A DNA stretch of 64,000 nt from an uncultured Porphyromonadaceae bacterium (GCA_900542255.1 UQMR01000001.1:1-64000); one strand, 5' to 3'; shown: positions 15,943 through 24,501, numbered from the stretch's first letter. Numbers and translations are program-made. The notes: generated by a model not told the origin, from the sequence alone.

Positions 15943-16602
15943 CTATTTCCGGCCGAAGTCTGCCGGTATCTCGCCCCAAGTATCGGTCTCCCATTTGATA
16001 ATGGGGTTGGTGTATGTATTGTTGCGTAACCAGGCCTCGGCACGAGCGATGAGGTCAAAGATGGGGGCATTTACCGTTGTGCGTTGCAAGCGGGTCTTGC
16101 ATTGCTTGTGTTTCACCCATAATATGGCGTTTCGCGAGTCGCTATATATAGGTATATTGCTGTTGTGTTGTTTGAGGTATGCCAGCCCGTGTACGATGGC
16201 AAGAAACTCACCTATATTATTAGTGCCTTGTTGCATGGGTTTCAGCCTGAAAATCTCTTGGCCGGTAGCGACATAGACCCCTCGGTACTCCATCGTGCCG
16301 GGGTTGCCGCTGCACGCGGCATCGACGGCCAGGCTGTCGCGTATGATGGCGGGAGAGGCTATTGCCGGTATTTTCTGTTTGGGGGTGGTGTTCGAGCCTT
16401 TGCAGTGGTCGCTTATTCCCCGCAACAAACCGATATGCTCCTCGGCTCTCCCTCTGAATGCCTCTATGGCATCTTCCTGCGAGTCGAAGGCTTTGTATTT
16501 GGCTCCTTTATATCCTTCTACTTGCAGCTGGCACTCCTCCCAGGAGTCGTACACTCCCGGAGCAAAGCCTTCCCATACGACATAATATTTGGATTTTTTC
16601 AT
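15943..16602 (-). CDS. rnhA: Ribonuclease H with N-terminal hybrid-binding domain
   Basis: Cleaves the RNA strand of RNA-DNA hybrids. The protein is 219 aa. Residues 1-50 form the viroplasmin-type hybrid-binding domain (KYYVVWEGFAPGVYDSWEEC, VEGYKGAKYKAFDSQEDA), as in eukaryotic RNase H1 and many Bacteroidota enzymes. After a linker, the RNase H fold supplies all four acidic metal ligands: Asp94 (AVDAACSGNPG), Glu132 (NNIGEFLAI), Asp155 (PIYSDSRNAI) and Asp215 (IPADFGRK). The frame is open up to 16698, but the divergent promoter region lies there, so the ATG at 16602 (MKKSKYYVVW) is used. It is divergent from aroK, with promoter TATCTTTG 23 nt upstream. Confidence 0.93.
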   Translation of the reverse strand: MKKSKYYVVWEGFAPGVYDSWEECQLQVEGYKGAKYKAFDSQEDAIEAFRGRAEEHIGLLRGISDHCKGSNTTPKQKIPAIASPAIIRDSLAVDAACSGNPGTMEYRGVYVATGQEIFRLKPMQQGTNNIGEFLAIVHGLAYLKQHNSNIPIYSDSRNAILWVKHKQCKTRLQRTTVNAPIFDLIARAEAWLRNNTYTNPIIKWETDTWGEIPADFGRK

Positions 16603-16624
16603 GCGGTGAGCGGTATGTTGTGTG

Positions 16625-16632
16625 CAAAGATA
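16625..16632 (-). promoter_or_regulatory. Promoter -7 element of rnhA
   Basis: TATCTTTG on the minus strand, a perfect match, 23 nt before the rnhA ATG. The aroK promoter boxes lie directly beside it on the other strand. Confidence 0.65.
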
Positions 16633-16636
16633 CGTT

Positions 16637-16666
16637 TTTGCCGTTGAATAGAAAGTCATATCTTTG
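16637..16666 (+). promoter_or_regulatory. Promoter of aroK
   Basis: TTTG (16637-16640), 18 nt, TATCTTTG (16659-16666), 19 nt before the aroK ATG. Confidence 0.68.
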
Positions 16667-16685
16667 CAATAATATGTAGAAAAGC

Positions 16686-17219
16686 ATGAGCAACCCAATA
16701 TTTCTAATCGGATATATGGCGGCAGGCAAGACGACGCTGGGCCGGTATGCCGCCCGTGAGATGAGGCGCGACTTTATCGACCTCGACAAGTATATAGAGG
16801 CGCGTTACAGAAAGAGTATTGCCGATATTTTTGCCTCCGATGGCGAGATGCGATTCCGGGAGATAGAGCGTAATATGCTGCATGAGGTTGCCGAGTTTGA
16901 CGATGTGTTGGTGGCAACCGGGGGCGGCACTCCATGCTTTTTTGACAACATGGCTTATATGAACGGGCGCGGTGTGTCGGTCTTTTTGTCGTGCCCGGTA
17001 GAGACGATATGCCGTAGAATAAGAGTCTCGAAGGTGAAACGCCCGCTGCTCCTGTCGCTCGATGACGAGGCGCTGGCATCCCGGGTGAAAGAGATGTTGT
17101 CGGCCCGTATGCCTTTCTACACGCAGGCGGCCCATACGTTCGATTCGAGCAGGTATGAGTCGCGCGAGGCTTTGGCCGCTGCAACACAGGCGTTGCAAGC
17201 TCTTATCGGTGAGGGGTGA
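16686..17219 (+). CDS. aroK: Shikimate kinase
   Basis: Phosphorylates shikimate at O3 with ATP, the fifth step towards chorismate. At 177 aa it has the family length. The P-loop GYMAAGKT is at residues 9-16. The shikimate-binding Asp lies in FIDLDKYIE (31-39), the second binding motif is GEMRFREIER (53-62), and the Gly-rich loop is ATGGGTP (76-82). The lid segment contains KVKRPLLL. The ATG at 16686 is 20 nt past the -7 element, giving a very short leader. The stop is 5 nt from the end of the convergent capA-like gene. Another step of the same pathway, aroQ, is encoded far away at 60 kb. Confidence 0.95.
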   Translation: MSNPIFLIGYMAAGKTTLGRYAAREMRRDFIDLDKYIEARYRKSIADIFASDGEMRFREIERNMLHEVAEFDDVLVATGGGTPCFFDNMAYMNGRGVSVFLSCPVETICRRIRVSKVKRPLLLSLDDEALASRVKEMLSARMPFYTQAAHTFDSSRYESREALAAATQALQALIGEG

Positions 17220-17224
17220 GCGAC

Positions 17225-18337
17225 TTAGAAGACGTATTCTGTTACGTTGCAGGATTTCAGCAGCTTGCGGGTGTCGTTGAGAAATATTTGCATCCCCTGC
17301 CTTACGGCTGCCGAGTACTCCTCGCGGGGGCGTGCGGCGGGGATAAGCTCAAAGTTTTTCTTGCCGCTCTTAATGGGACGTGCGGTATAAACGAGGCTGT
17401 ATGCGCAGTCGGCAACGCGGGTGACTGAGTCTTTCTCCAACACCAGGCGCACCATCATGCCCCCGTCGGTGGCTCTTATCTTCATATTGGAGATGTAGTT
17501 CCCCAGCGAGTACACTACAAGATGCTCTTTGCCGGTAGAGTCGCTTCTCATTTCAAGGGGTTGTATCACATGCGGATGGCTGCCTATGATATGGTCGACG
17601 CCGTGGGCGATGAGCCAGTCGGCCAGCTTGCGCTGCTCTCTGCTGGGTTGTTGCTCATATTCTATACCCCAATGTATGCAGGCGATAATGGCGTCGGGGG
17701 TAGCGGCCCGGGCCTTGGCAATGTCTTGTGCCATGATGGCGGTATCTATGCGGTTTACTATGTTGGGCGCCGATTCCGTCAGCCCGTTGGTGCCGTATGT
17801 ATAGTTGAGCAGAGCTATCTTTATCCCGTTCTTTTCGAAAGTATAGGGGTAGCGTTTGTCGCGGTCGGCGCGGTCGATGTATGTGCCTACTTGGGCTACC
17901 TGTTTTACTTTCCCCATCTGTTCGATAGTGCGTTCTATGCCACGTTTCCCGGTGTCGAGGCTGTGGTTGTTGCACGTGAGGAATATGTCGAACCCCGCAT
18001 CGACGAGCGATGTGAAGAATTCGTCGGGGGCGCAGAAAGAGGGATACCCGCCATAAGGTTTTCCTCCCAGCGTGGTCTCGAAGTTGCCGATGGCGACATC
18101 GGCACGCGTTATCTCGTCGCGGACATATTGCCAGCAATCGTCGTATGAGTAGCCGCTGTCGGTCTGTGCCGCCTCTATCTGTGTGAGGTGTTGCATGAAA
18201 TCGCCGGCAAAAAGCAGCGAGAGCTGCGAGGTTGCCGGTGCTGTGGTTGTCGGTGCAGCCGTATGCTGCGCAATGAGGGACGGGGACGAGAGTGCGATGA
18301 TGAGCAGGGTCGCTATGCTGCGTGCTGTTTGTTTCAT
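17225..18337 (-). CDS. CapA family protein (metallophosphatase-like), exported
   Basis: Homologous to CapA/PgsA, which contribute to poly-gamma-glutamate capsule synthesis, but in Bacteroidota this family usually occurs alone and its role is unproven. The protein is 370 aa with a signal peptide (IATLLIIALSSPSLIAQ). The calcineurin-like fold shows LLFAGDFMQH, VAIGNFETTLGG, FLTCNNHSLDTG, ACIHWGIEYE and DHIIGSHPHVIQPLE, which together supply Asp, Asn and His metal ligands. No capB or capC is nearby, so capsule synthesis is unlikely; a periplasmic phosphoesterase is an alternative. It ends 5 nt from aroK, tail to tail, and lies 58 nt downstream of nadK on the same strand, so it may be cotranscribed with nadK. 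Confidence 0.82.
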   Translation of the reverse strand: MKQTARSIATLLIIALSSPSLIAQHTAAPTTTAPATSQLSLLFAGDFMQHLTQIEAAQTDSGYSYDDCWQYVRDEITRADVAIGNFETTLGGKPYGGYPSFCAPDEFFTSLVDAGFDIFLTCNNHSLDTGKRGIERTIEQMGKVKQVAQVGTYIDRADRDKRYPYTFEKNGIKIALLNYTYGTNGLTESAPNIVNRIDTAIMAQDIAKARAATPDAIIACIHWGIEYEQQPSREQRKLADWLIAHGVDHIIGSHPHVIQPLEMRSDSTGKEHLVVYSLGNYISNMKIRATDGGMMVRLVLEKDSVTRVADCAYSLVYTARPIKSGKKNFELIPAARPREEYSAAVRQGMQIFLNDTRKLLKSCNVTEYVF

Positions 18338-18395
18338 GACGGGATATTTAAGAATGTGTGATATGACGATATATAAGAGGGGGTGGAGTGCTGTG

Positions 18396-19271
18396 TTATT
18401 CTCGTTTGTCGGCGCCCCACATCAGTTTGGTGCGCAATGTCTCGGAGAAGCTATGGTTGTACCCTTTAACGACTTTGATGACAAACGGAGCCTTCTGCAA
18501 AGAGATGGTGGCGCTGGTATCGAGCATGGCCGACCGGCCGTCGCAACTGAGTAGGAACTTGTCGGTGCGGCTCGATACTTGCAACGATATCACGACATCG
18601 TCGTTTACAATCAGCGGCCTCACGGTGAAGCTGTGGGGGGCCACCGGCGCAATCACCCAGTTGGCGGCTTGCGGCACCAATATAGGGCCTCCTGCGCTGA
18701 GGGCGTATGCCGTAGAACCGGTAGGGGTGGCTATGACAAGGCCGTCGGCCTGGTATGTGTTGAAAAATTCGCCGTCGATATACATGCGTATCGAAATCAT
18801 CGAGGCGCTGTCCTGTTTGAGAATGGCCGCTTCATTGAGAGCATAAGGCCATGACAAGGCCGAGGCGTTTTGTGTCTCTACTTGCAGCAGCGAGCGGTCT
18901 TCTATGCGGTAATGTCCGTTGAAAATCTCCTCTATCTCATGGTCGATGTCGTTGCCCGACAAATCGGTGAGAAAGCCCAGCCGCCCGGTGTTGATGCCGA
19001 GGATGGGGATACCCTTGCTGCCTATGCGGGCGGCTGTGTGCAGGAAGGTTCCGTCTCCGCCTATGCTCAGCACCATATCGGCCGAGAAGTCGTCGTGTGC
19101 AATCGTTGCAACCGGGGGCAGTTGCAGCGAGGGGTTACAACCCGAAAGTTCTTGGGCGAAAGTGGCGTCTACCCCAATCTCGGCGTGCCGGCGTGCCAAT
19201 GCGTCGAAAACCGATTGTATAATGGGATAATCTTGTGGAAGGCAATGTTTTCCGAATATTGCAATTTTCAT
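18396..19271 (-). CDS. nadK: NAD kinase
   Basis: Phosphorylates NAD to NADP. The protein is 291 aa. The catalytic GGDGT motif is at residues 71-75 (MVLSIGGDGTFLHTA), followed by GINTGRLGFLTDL, the ALNEAAILKQDSASM segment with the conserved Asn-Glu, and the Gly-rich DGLVIATPTGSTAYALSAGG. The frame extends to 19307, but MKIAIFGKH at 19271 is the conserved start. It is divergent from pdxJ; the spacer holds two outward-facing copies of a 16-bp element, which suggests common control of both cofactor genes. Confidence 0.95.
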   Translation of the reverse strand: MKIAIFGKHCLPQDYPIIQSVFDALARRHAEIGVDATFAQELSGCNPSLQLPPVATIAHDDFSADMVLSIGGDGTFLHTAARIGSKGIPILGINTGRLGFLTDLSGNDIDHEIEEIFNGHYRIEDRSLLQVETQNASALSWPYALNEAAILKQDSASMISIRMYIDGEFFNTYQADGLVIATPTGSTAYALSAGGPILVPQAANWVIAPVAPHSFTVRPLIVNDDVVISLQVSSRTDKFLLSCDGRSAMLDTSATISLQKAPFVIKVVKGYNHSFSETLRTKLMWGADKRE

Positions 19272-19593
19272 GATACGCGTTTTTGAGATTTTTCGGGGTA
19301 TAACCAAGATATAACTCTCTATTTGGCGGCAAGCATCTCGGGCTTTGCAGAGTATATTCCCTGTATCGGGCTGCCGGATGAGTTGTGAATTTTATAGAGA
19401 GTTATATCTTTTATTCTCATATTTTGGCTGTTTTGGGTAAATCATATTATTTTTGCATGTACAAAGATAACGCAAACAGAGGGCTTGTGCAAATGCTGTG
19501 GCGGTTATCTTGTGCCAAGGGCTTGCCCCGAAAGAGTGCGATGAACAATGGCACGGATTTTGACAAGCCTGCGGAGAGAAAAAGAGAGAAAGT
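19272..19593. promoter_or_regulatory. Divergent nadK/pdxJ control region with inverted 16-bp elements
   Basis: A 16-bp element (TAGAGAGTTATATCTT) is present on the minus strand at 19306-19321, facing nadK, and again on the plus strand at 19395-19410, facing pdxJ. Each copy is placed like a promoter or operator for its own gene. A canonical promoter (TTTG at 19423-19426, 21 nt, TATTTTTG at 19448-19455) also faces pdxJ. No gene is seen in the spacer. Confidence 0.6.
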
Positions 19594-20307
19594 ATGACGA
19601 AATTGAGTGTGAACATCAACAAAATTGCCACTCTGCGCAATGCGCGGGGAGGCAATATACCCAATGTGCTGAAAGCTGCCTTGGATTGCGAAGCGTTCGG
19701 CGCAGATGGCATAACCGTACATCCCCGTCCCGATGAGCGGCATATACGCTATGCCGATGTCTATGAGTTGAGGCCGGTGTTGAAGACCGAGTTTAATATC
19801 GAGGGCTACCCCTCGGACAAATTTATGGACTTGGTATTGAAGGTGAAGCCTACACAAGTAACCCTTGTACCCGATGCCCCCGATGTGCTTACCTCCAATG
19901 CCGGATGGAACACACAGGATAACTTCGATTTTTTGTCGAAGACAATCGATGTGTTGAAGTCGGTGGGCATTCGTACCTCTATCTTTGTAGATGCCGACCT
20001 GAAAATGATAGAGTATGCTGCCAAGACGGGAACCGACCGTATAGAGCTATATACCGAGCCGTATGCCTGCGGCTACGATACCGATGCCGAGCAGGCGGTT
20101 GCGCCCTATGTCGAGGCGTCGATATTGGCGCACAAGTTGGGCATGGGCGTCAATGCCGGTCATGACTTGAATCTGGAAAATCTGATGTTTTTCCACGGCA
20201 AAGTGCCTTATCTCAATGAGGTGTCGATAGGCCACAGTCTGATAGCGGATGCTCTCTATCTGGGCTTGAAGACTGCGATTGCGCGATACAAAGAGTGTTT
20301 AATTTAA
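19594..20307 (+). CDS. pdxJ: Pyridoxine 5'-phosphate synthase
   Basis: Condenses 1-deoxyxylulose 5-phosphate with 3-amino-2-oxopropyl phosphate to form pyridoxine 5'-phosphate. The protein is 237 aa, the usual length. Recognisable segments of the TIM barrel are [80 protein letters not shown] and [12 protein letters not shown], which contain the conserved His, Arg and Glu catalytic residues. The ATG lies 139 nt past the promoter. It is followed after 13 nt by exbB, exbD and tonB on the same strand with no terminator, so the four are probably one operon. In Bacteroidota pdxJ commonly precedes an exbB gene. Confidence 0.96.
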   Translation: MTKLSVNINKIATLRNARGGNIPNVLKAALDCEAFGADGITVHPRPDERHIRYADVYELRPVLKTEFNIEGYPSDKFMDLVLKVKPTQVTLVPDAPDVLTSNAGWNTQDNFDFLSKTIDVLKSVGIRTSIFVDADLKMIEYAAKTGTDRIELYTEPYACGYDTDAEQAVAPYVEASILAHKLGMGVNAGHDLNLENLMFFHGKVPYLNEVSIGHSLIADALYLGLKTAIARYKECLI

Positions 20308-20320
20308 CCCCTGCCATATA

Positions 20321-21037
20321 ATGATGAATACGATACTTGCCGCAATATTGTTACAGGTAACCGATACCGTTCCCGCACCGTTGGTACTGACACCCGAAGT
20401 GACCGATGGCAGCGTAGAGCTGAACCTGTGGGACCTGACCTTGAAAGGCGGCTTTTTCATGATACCGTTGTTGCTGCTCTCCATATTGGCGATATATGTC
20501 TTTGTGGAGCGGTTGTTGGTTATCCGCAAGGCTGCCCGCGAAGACCATACGTTTATGGACCGCATCAAGGATTACATCCATGACGGCGAGATAGACACCG
20601 CCTTGAAGTTGTGCAAGAAGACCGATACGCCTGCCGCACGGCTTATAGCGAAGGGCATCTCCCGGTTGGGTCGCCCCATGAACGATGTGCTTGTAGCCAT
20701 AGAGAATGTAGGCAATATAGAAATCGCACGCCTCGAAAAGGGCTTCCCCTGGTTGGCAACAACGGCCGCCGGTGCGCCCATGATAGGTTTCCTGGGTACG
20801 GTGACGGGTATGGTACGCGCTTTCTACAACATGGCATCGGCCGGCAATAATGCCGATATTACCACGTTGTCGGGCGGTATATATGAAGCCCTTGTCACGA
20901 CGGTTGCCGGGCTTGTCGTGGGAATCATCGCCCTCTTTGCCTACAACTACCTTGTAGCCCGGGTAGATGGCGTGATGAACCAGTTGGAGACGAAAACGAT
21001 GGAGTTTATGGACCTGCTCAATGAGCCGGCCGAATAA
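20321..21037 (+). CDS. exbB: MotA/TolQ/ExbB proton channel family protein
   Basis: Inner-membrane stator subunit of the TonB motor, using proton flow to energise TonB. The protein is 238 aa with three membrane segments: GGFFMIPLLLLSILAIYVFVE (about 44-64 in part), and two after residue 140 (AAGAPMIGFLGTVTGMV, TTVAGLVVGIIALFAYNYLV). The MotA/ExbB signature GFPWLATTAAGAPMIGFLG is complete. A short periplasmic N-terminus with TPEVTDGSVE precedes the first segment. MNTILA, one codon later, is an alternative start. It is cotranscribed with exbD (12-nt gap) and tonB. TolQ of the Tol-Pal system cannot be excluded by sequence alone, but the partner genes favour ExbB. Confidence 0.88.
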   Translation: MMNTILAAILLQVTDTVPAPLVLTPEVTDGSVELNLWDLTLKGGFFMIPLLLLSILAIYVFVERLLVIRKAAREDHTFMDRIKDYIHDGEIDTALKLCKKTDTPAARLIAKGISRLGRPMNDVLVAIENVGNIEIARLEKGFPWLATTAAGAPMIGFLGTVTGMVRAFYNMASAGNNADITTLSGGIYEALVTTVAGLVVGIIALFAYNYLVARVDGVMNQLETKTMEFMDLLNEPAE

Positions 21038-21049
21038 AATTGCGCTCTC

Positions 21050-21463
21050 ATGGCTATCAAGAGAAGACATCGCATCAATGCCTCTTTCAGTATGGCGTCT
21101 ATGACCGACGTGATATTCTTGTTGCTTATCTTTTTTATGGTTACCTCGACGGTCGTATTCCCCAATGCCATCAAGGTAAACCTGCCCCAGAGTAAGCAAC
21201 AGGCTGCCGCCAAGCCCTTGTCGCGCGTGACAATCGATGCCGAAGGGCGTTATTTTGTGGCGTTTGGCAATGAGCGGGAGCAGCCGGTAGATGAGGCCGC
21301 ATTGACCGAGTTTCTGTTGGCAACACAGGCGCGCGAGCCCGAAATGTATGTCGCCCTGTATGCCGATGAGTCGGTACCCTACCGGGAAATAGTGAAGATA
21401 CTCAATATTGCCAACGAGCATCATTTGAAGATGGTGTTGGCTACACGACCTGTGAGAGAATAA
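21050..21463 (+). CDS. exbD: Biopolymer transport protein ExbD/TolR family
   Basis: Second stator subunit, 137 aa. A basic cytoplasmic N-terminus (MAIKRRHRINASFSM) leads into one membrane helix (SMTDVIFLLLIFFMVTSTVV), where Asp20 is the essential protonatable residue of the family. The periplasmic part has INLPQ-like VNLPQSK, then VTIDAEGRYFVAFGNE and YVALYADESVPYREIVKIL, which ends in the conserved fold of ExbD. It starts 12 nt after exbB and stops 5 nt before tonB. Confidence 0.92.
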   Translation: MAIKRRHRINASFSMASMTDVIFLLLIFFMVTSTVVFPNAIKVNLPQSKQQAAAKPLSRVTIDAEGRYFVAFGNEREQPVDEAALTEFLLATQAREPEMYVALYADESVPYREIVKILNIANEHHLKMVLATRPVRE

Positions 21464-21468
21464 CAGAT

Positions 21469-22233
21469 ATGGCAGACTCGGCACGCAACAAATGGATAGG
21501 CGCCGCATGTACGGTTGTGGTGCATGTTGCGGTGTTGTGCGTACTGCTTCTTGTCGTGATAAAAAACGACCCTGTTCCCCCCGATGCCGGCGGAGGTGTA
21601 TTGGTACAGTTCGGTTCGGTCGATGAAGCCTCGGGCATGTTTATCCCCGACAAGGTGCCCGAGAGCAGCAGTAGGCAGGAGCGTGTGCAGGCAGACGATG
21701 AGCCGCTTATTACACAAGAGGATGAGCCTACCGTGGCAATACCCGACGAGAAGAAAAAGACGCCCGAGAAGACTCCTGTGGAAAAACAACCCCGGCAAGA
21801 CGATAAGGCCATAGATAACAGGCTGAAAGCTGCTTTCGGCAGCGGTGTGGCCTCGTCGGGTAGCAAGGGCGATGCCTCACAAGGGAGCGGCGTGCAGGGC
21901 AATCCTTTCGGTGCAACCCCCGATGGCGAGTTGCAAGGCGTAGGCGGGTACGGCGGATACAGCTTGGCAGGCCGGGGCCTGCTGGGAGAGTTGCCACGTC
22001 CGCAATACGACAGTAGCAACGATGCAGGTACGATAGTCGTAGATATCGTTGTAGATGCCCGCGGCAGGGTGACGGATGCCCGTATCCGTGTTTCGGGCAG
22101 CGAGGGCAGTGCGGCGTCAAACGCCAATTTGCGGCGTTCGGCCGTAGAGGCAGCCCGCAAGGCCTCCTTTGAGGCTGTGGCCAAGGCCGGCAACCAGCAA
22201 GGATATATTGTCTATTATTTCAGGCAGAGATAG
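21469..22233 (+). CDS. tonB: TonB family protein
   Basis: Transmits energy from ExbB-ExbD to TonB-dependent receptors in the outer membrane. The protein is 254 aa. It has a single N-terminal membrane helix (GAACTVVVHVAVLCVLLLVV) and a charged periplasmic linker rich in Glu, Lys and Pro (DEKKKTPEKTPVEKQPRQDD). The C-terminal domain is GTIVVDIVVDARGRVTDARI, then AARKASFEAVAKAGNQQGYI. That domain is shorter and less typical than E. coli TonB, and the motif YP is absent. It resembles the TonB-like proteins that follow exbBD in Bacteroidales. It ends 16 nt from the convergent pyrC stop. Confidence 0.82.
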   Translation: MADSARNKWIGAACTVVVHVAVLCVLLLVVIKNDPVPPDAGGGVLVQFGSVDEASGMFIPDKVPESSSRQERVQADDEPLITQEDEPTVAIPDEKKKTPEKTPVEKQPRQDDKAIDNRLKAAFGSGVASSGSKGDASQGSGVQGNPFGATPDGELQGVGGYGGYSLAGRGLLGELPRPQYDSSNDAGTIVVDIVVDARGRVTDARIRVSGSEGSAASNANLRRSAVEAARKASFEAVAKAGNQQGYIVYYFRQR

Positions 22234-22249
22234 CGCGTGTGGCGCAAGG

Positions 22250-23596
22250 TCAGTCGCGCAGGAAAGAGAGCAGTTTCCCCCGGTAATTTTCGTTGATGTT
22301 GCCATTGTCGTAGACGGTTGTACCGTTGACAATCGTGCGAATAACTGTCGAGGGGAATGTGTGCCCCTCAAAGGGCGACCACCCGCATCGCGACACAATC
22401 TTGTCGCGGGTGACGGTGTATCTTTTTTGTGGCGCCACAATCACTATGTCGGCATAATAACCTTCTCGCAGGAAGCCGCGGTGTTCTATGCCGAACAATA
22501 GAGCCGGGGCGTGCGACATCTTCTCGACCACAGTCGTAAGCGGAAAAGCCCCGCGTCCCGACAATTCGAGCATGGCTTGCAGCGAGAATTGTACTAACGG
22601 GCCTCCTGATGCCGCTTGCAGGCATGAGCCTTTTTTCTCCGATAGCAGGTGTGGTGCATGGTCGGTGGCTACGACATCCAGTTTGTGCGACGCCACTGCT
22701 GCGAGCAGCGCTTTGCGGTCGCCGCAGGTTTTGATAGCCGGGTTCCATTTGATGCGGTTGCCATATTGCGCATAGTCGTTGTCGTCGAACCAGAGGTGAT
22801 GTACACATACCTCGCCCGTGATACGTTTCTCTTGCAGCGGTTTGTCTTCCAGCAGTGCCAGCTCGCGGGCTGTCGAGAGGTGTAGCAGATGCAGGCGTGC
22901 GTTATGTCGCGCAGCCAGTTCTACGGCTGTGGCCGATGATTGGTAACACGCTTCGGCGCTGCGTATAAGCGGATGAAAAAAGATGGGCAGCTCCTGCCCG
23001 AAGAGGGTCGTATAGTATTGCCTGTTGGCCTGGATGATAGACTCCTGCTCGCAATGAGCGGCTATCAGTACGGGCGCTTCGGCAAAAATGCGTTCCAGTG
23101 TGTGCCTGTTGTCTACCAGCATGTTGCCGGTAGATGAGCCCATGAAGAGTTTGATGCCGCAAATGTGTGTATAATCGAGCCTGCACAATAGGTCGGCATT
23201 GTCGTTGGTGGCTCCTATGTAGAATGCGTAGTTGACGACAGATGTTTCGGCTGCCCGGTGTTGTTTCCATGCAAGCTCTTCGGCCGTTACCGTGGGCGGT
23301 TTCGTGTTGGGCATTTCGAGATATGAGGTGACGCCCCCTGCTGCTGCCGCTCGACTTTCTGAGGCTATATCGGCTTTGTGCGTAAGCCCCGGCTCGCGGA
23401 AGTGTACCTGGTCGTCGATAACTCCCGGCAAGATGTAGCATCCTGTGGCATCGATAGCCTCGTCGGCATCGGCTGTGAGAGATTCGTCGGGCTTACCCTC
23501 GGCCACCTTTTCTATCCGTTCGTCTTTTATGACGATATATCCTGTATATTCCTTTTGTTCGTTGACGATGAGGCCGTTGTATATAATCGTGCGCAT
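22250..23596 (-). CDS. pyrC: Dihydroorotase
   Basis: Converts carbamoyl aspartate to dihydroorotate in pyrimidine synthesis. The protein is 448 aa, an amidohydrolase of the longer class I type. It has ILPGVIDDQVHFREPGLTHK (residues 55-74), SYLEMPNTKPP, IKLFMGSSTGNM, IAAHCEQES, LHLLHLSTARELALL and DVVATDHAPHLLSEKKGS. The second His of the usual HxH metal pair is present (His65), but the first is Gln63. The other ligands (His in AHCE, His in LLHLS, Asp in ATDHAPH) are intact. The variant is known to me in Bacteroidota dihydroorotases. It starts 5 nt after the stop of the upstream glycosyltransferase gene, so they form one operon. A non-PyrC hydantoinase-type role is less likely. Confidence 0.9.
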   Translation of the reverse strand: MRTIIYNGLIVNEQKEYTGYIVIKDERIEKVAEGKPDESLTADADEAIDATGCYILPGVIDDQVHFREPGLTHKADIASESRAAAAGGVTSYLEMPNTKPPTVTAEELAWKQHRAAETSVVNYAFYIGATNDNADLLCRLDYTHICGIKLFMGSSTGNMLVDNRHTLERIFAEAPVLIAAHCEQESIIQANRQYYTTLFGQELPIFFHPLIRSAEACYQSSATAVELAARHNARLHLLHLSTARELALLEDKPLQEKRITGEVCVHHLWFDDNDYAQYGNRIKWNPAIKTCGDRKALLAAVASHKLDVVATDHAPHLLSEKKGSCLQAASGGPLVQFSLQAMLELSGRGAFPLTTVVEKMSHAPALLFGIEHRGFLREGYYADIVIVAPQKRYTVTRDKIVSRCGWSPFEGHTFPSTVIRTIVNGTTVYDNGNINENYRGKLLSFLRD

Positions 23597-23601
23597 CGCG
23601 G

Positions 23602-24363
23602 TTACTTCTTATGCGGATATTTGCGGAAGAAGCTGCCCAATTTGAGTTTGATAACTCCGAAGACGGCCTCCCCAAAGATACTCGTATTCATTTTGCTCTC
23701 GCCCAGGACCCGGTTGATGAAGATGATGGGTACCTCCTGTATGTTGAACCCGCATTGGTAGGCTGTAAACTTCATTTCTATCTGAAAAGCGTAGCCTTTG
23801 AATCTGATTTTGTCCAACTCGATGGTTTCGAGTACCTCACGGCGGTAGCATACGAATCCGGCAGTGGTGTCGTGTATCTTCAACCCTGTGATGAAGCGTA
23901 CATATTGCGAGGCGAAGTATGACATGATGACGCGTCCCATAGGCCAATTGACGACATTGACTCCTGTGACATAGCGCGAACCGATGGCGACATCGGCCCC
24001 TCTATGGCAGCAGGCGTCTTTCAGCCTGAGCAGGTCGTTGGGGTTGTGCGAGAAGTCGGCATCCATCTCGAAGATGTAATCGTACCGGTGTGCGATAGCC
24101 CATTGGAAACCGGTGATGTATGCCGTGCCAAGCCCGAGTTTCCCGCTGCGTTCCAAGATGTGCAAACGGTCGGCGAACTCTTTTTGCAGCTCTTTTACAA
24201 TATGGGCGGTGCCGTCGGGAGAGTTATCGTCGATGACTAAGATATCGAACTCTTCGGGTAGTCCGAAAACAGTGCGTATGATATTCTCTATATTCTCCTT
24301 TTCGTTATACGTGGGGATGAGAACGACACTGTCGTGTTTGTAAAGAGGCTTGGAATCCGGCAT
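23602..24363 (-). CDS. Polyprenol monophosphomannose synthase-like glycosyltransferase (GT2)
   Basis: Predicted to transfer a sugar, probably mannose, from a nucleotide sugar to polyprenyl phosphate at the cytoplasmic face of the inner membrane. The protein is 253 aa. The GT-A fold shows VVLIPTYNEKENIENII, FDILVIDDNSPDGTAHIV, GLGTAYITGFQWAIAHRYDY, the metal-binding EMDADFSHNPNDL, IGSRYVTGVNVVNWP and DTTAGFVCYRREVLE. No C-terminal membrane domain is present, as in dolichyl-phosphate-mannose synthase type I. The frame is open upstream to 24396; the ATG at 24363 (MPDSKPLY) fits the family. It precedes pyrC in an operon, a pairing common in Bacteroidales. The donor sugar is inferred. Confidence 0.88.
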   Translation of the reverse strand: MPDSKPLYKHDSVVLIPTYNEKENIENIIRTVFGLPEEFDILVIDDNSPDGTAHIVKELQKEFADRLHILERSGKLGLGTAYITGFQWAIAHRYDYIFEMDADFSHNPNDLLRLKDACCHRGADVAIGSRYVTGVNVVNWPMGRVIMSYFASQYVRFITGLKIHDTTAGFVCYRREVLETIELDKIRFKGYAFQIEMKFTAYQCGFNIQEVPIIFINRVLGESKMNTSIFGEAVFGVIKLKLGSFFRKYPHKK

Positions 24364-24493
24364 ATCACTATTCTTTTGAATGTATGGGGTAAGCATGTTG
24401 CAGGCAAATCCCCGGGTGCCGATGCTCTATGTACAAGGATACAAAAGGCAGACGGAATCTTGCTTTCGGCTCTTCGAGAGAACACGCTTTATG

Positions 24494-24501
24494 CAAAGAT
24501 A
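24494..24501 (-). promoter_or_regulatory. Promoter -7 element of the dpm-like/pyrC operon
   Basis: TATCTTTG on the minus strand, perfect match, about 130 nt before the ATG at 24363. TATCCTTG nearer the gene is a weaker alternative. Confidence 0.5.

Noticed and set aside
20351-21508. 385-codon antisense frame over exbB and exbD
   Set aside because: exbB and exbD are clear family members in a coherent operon; the antisense frame resembles nothing.
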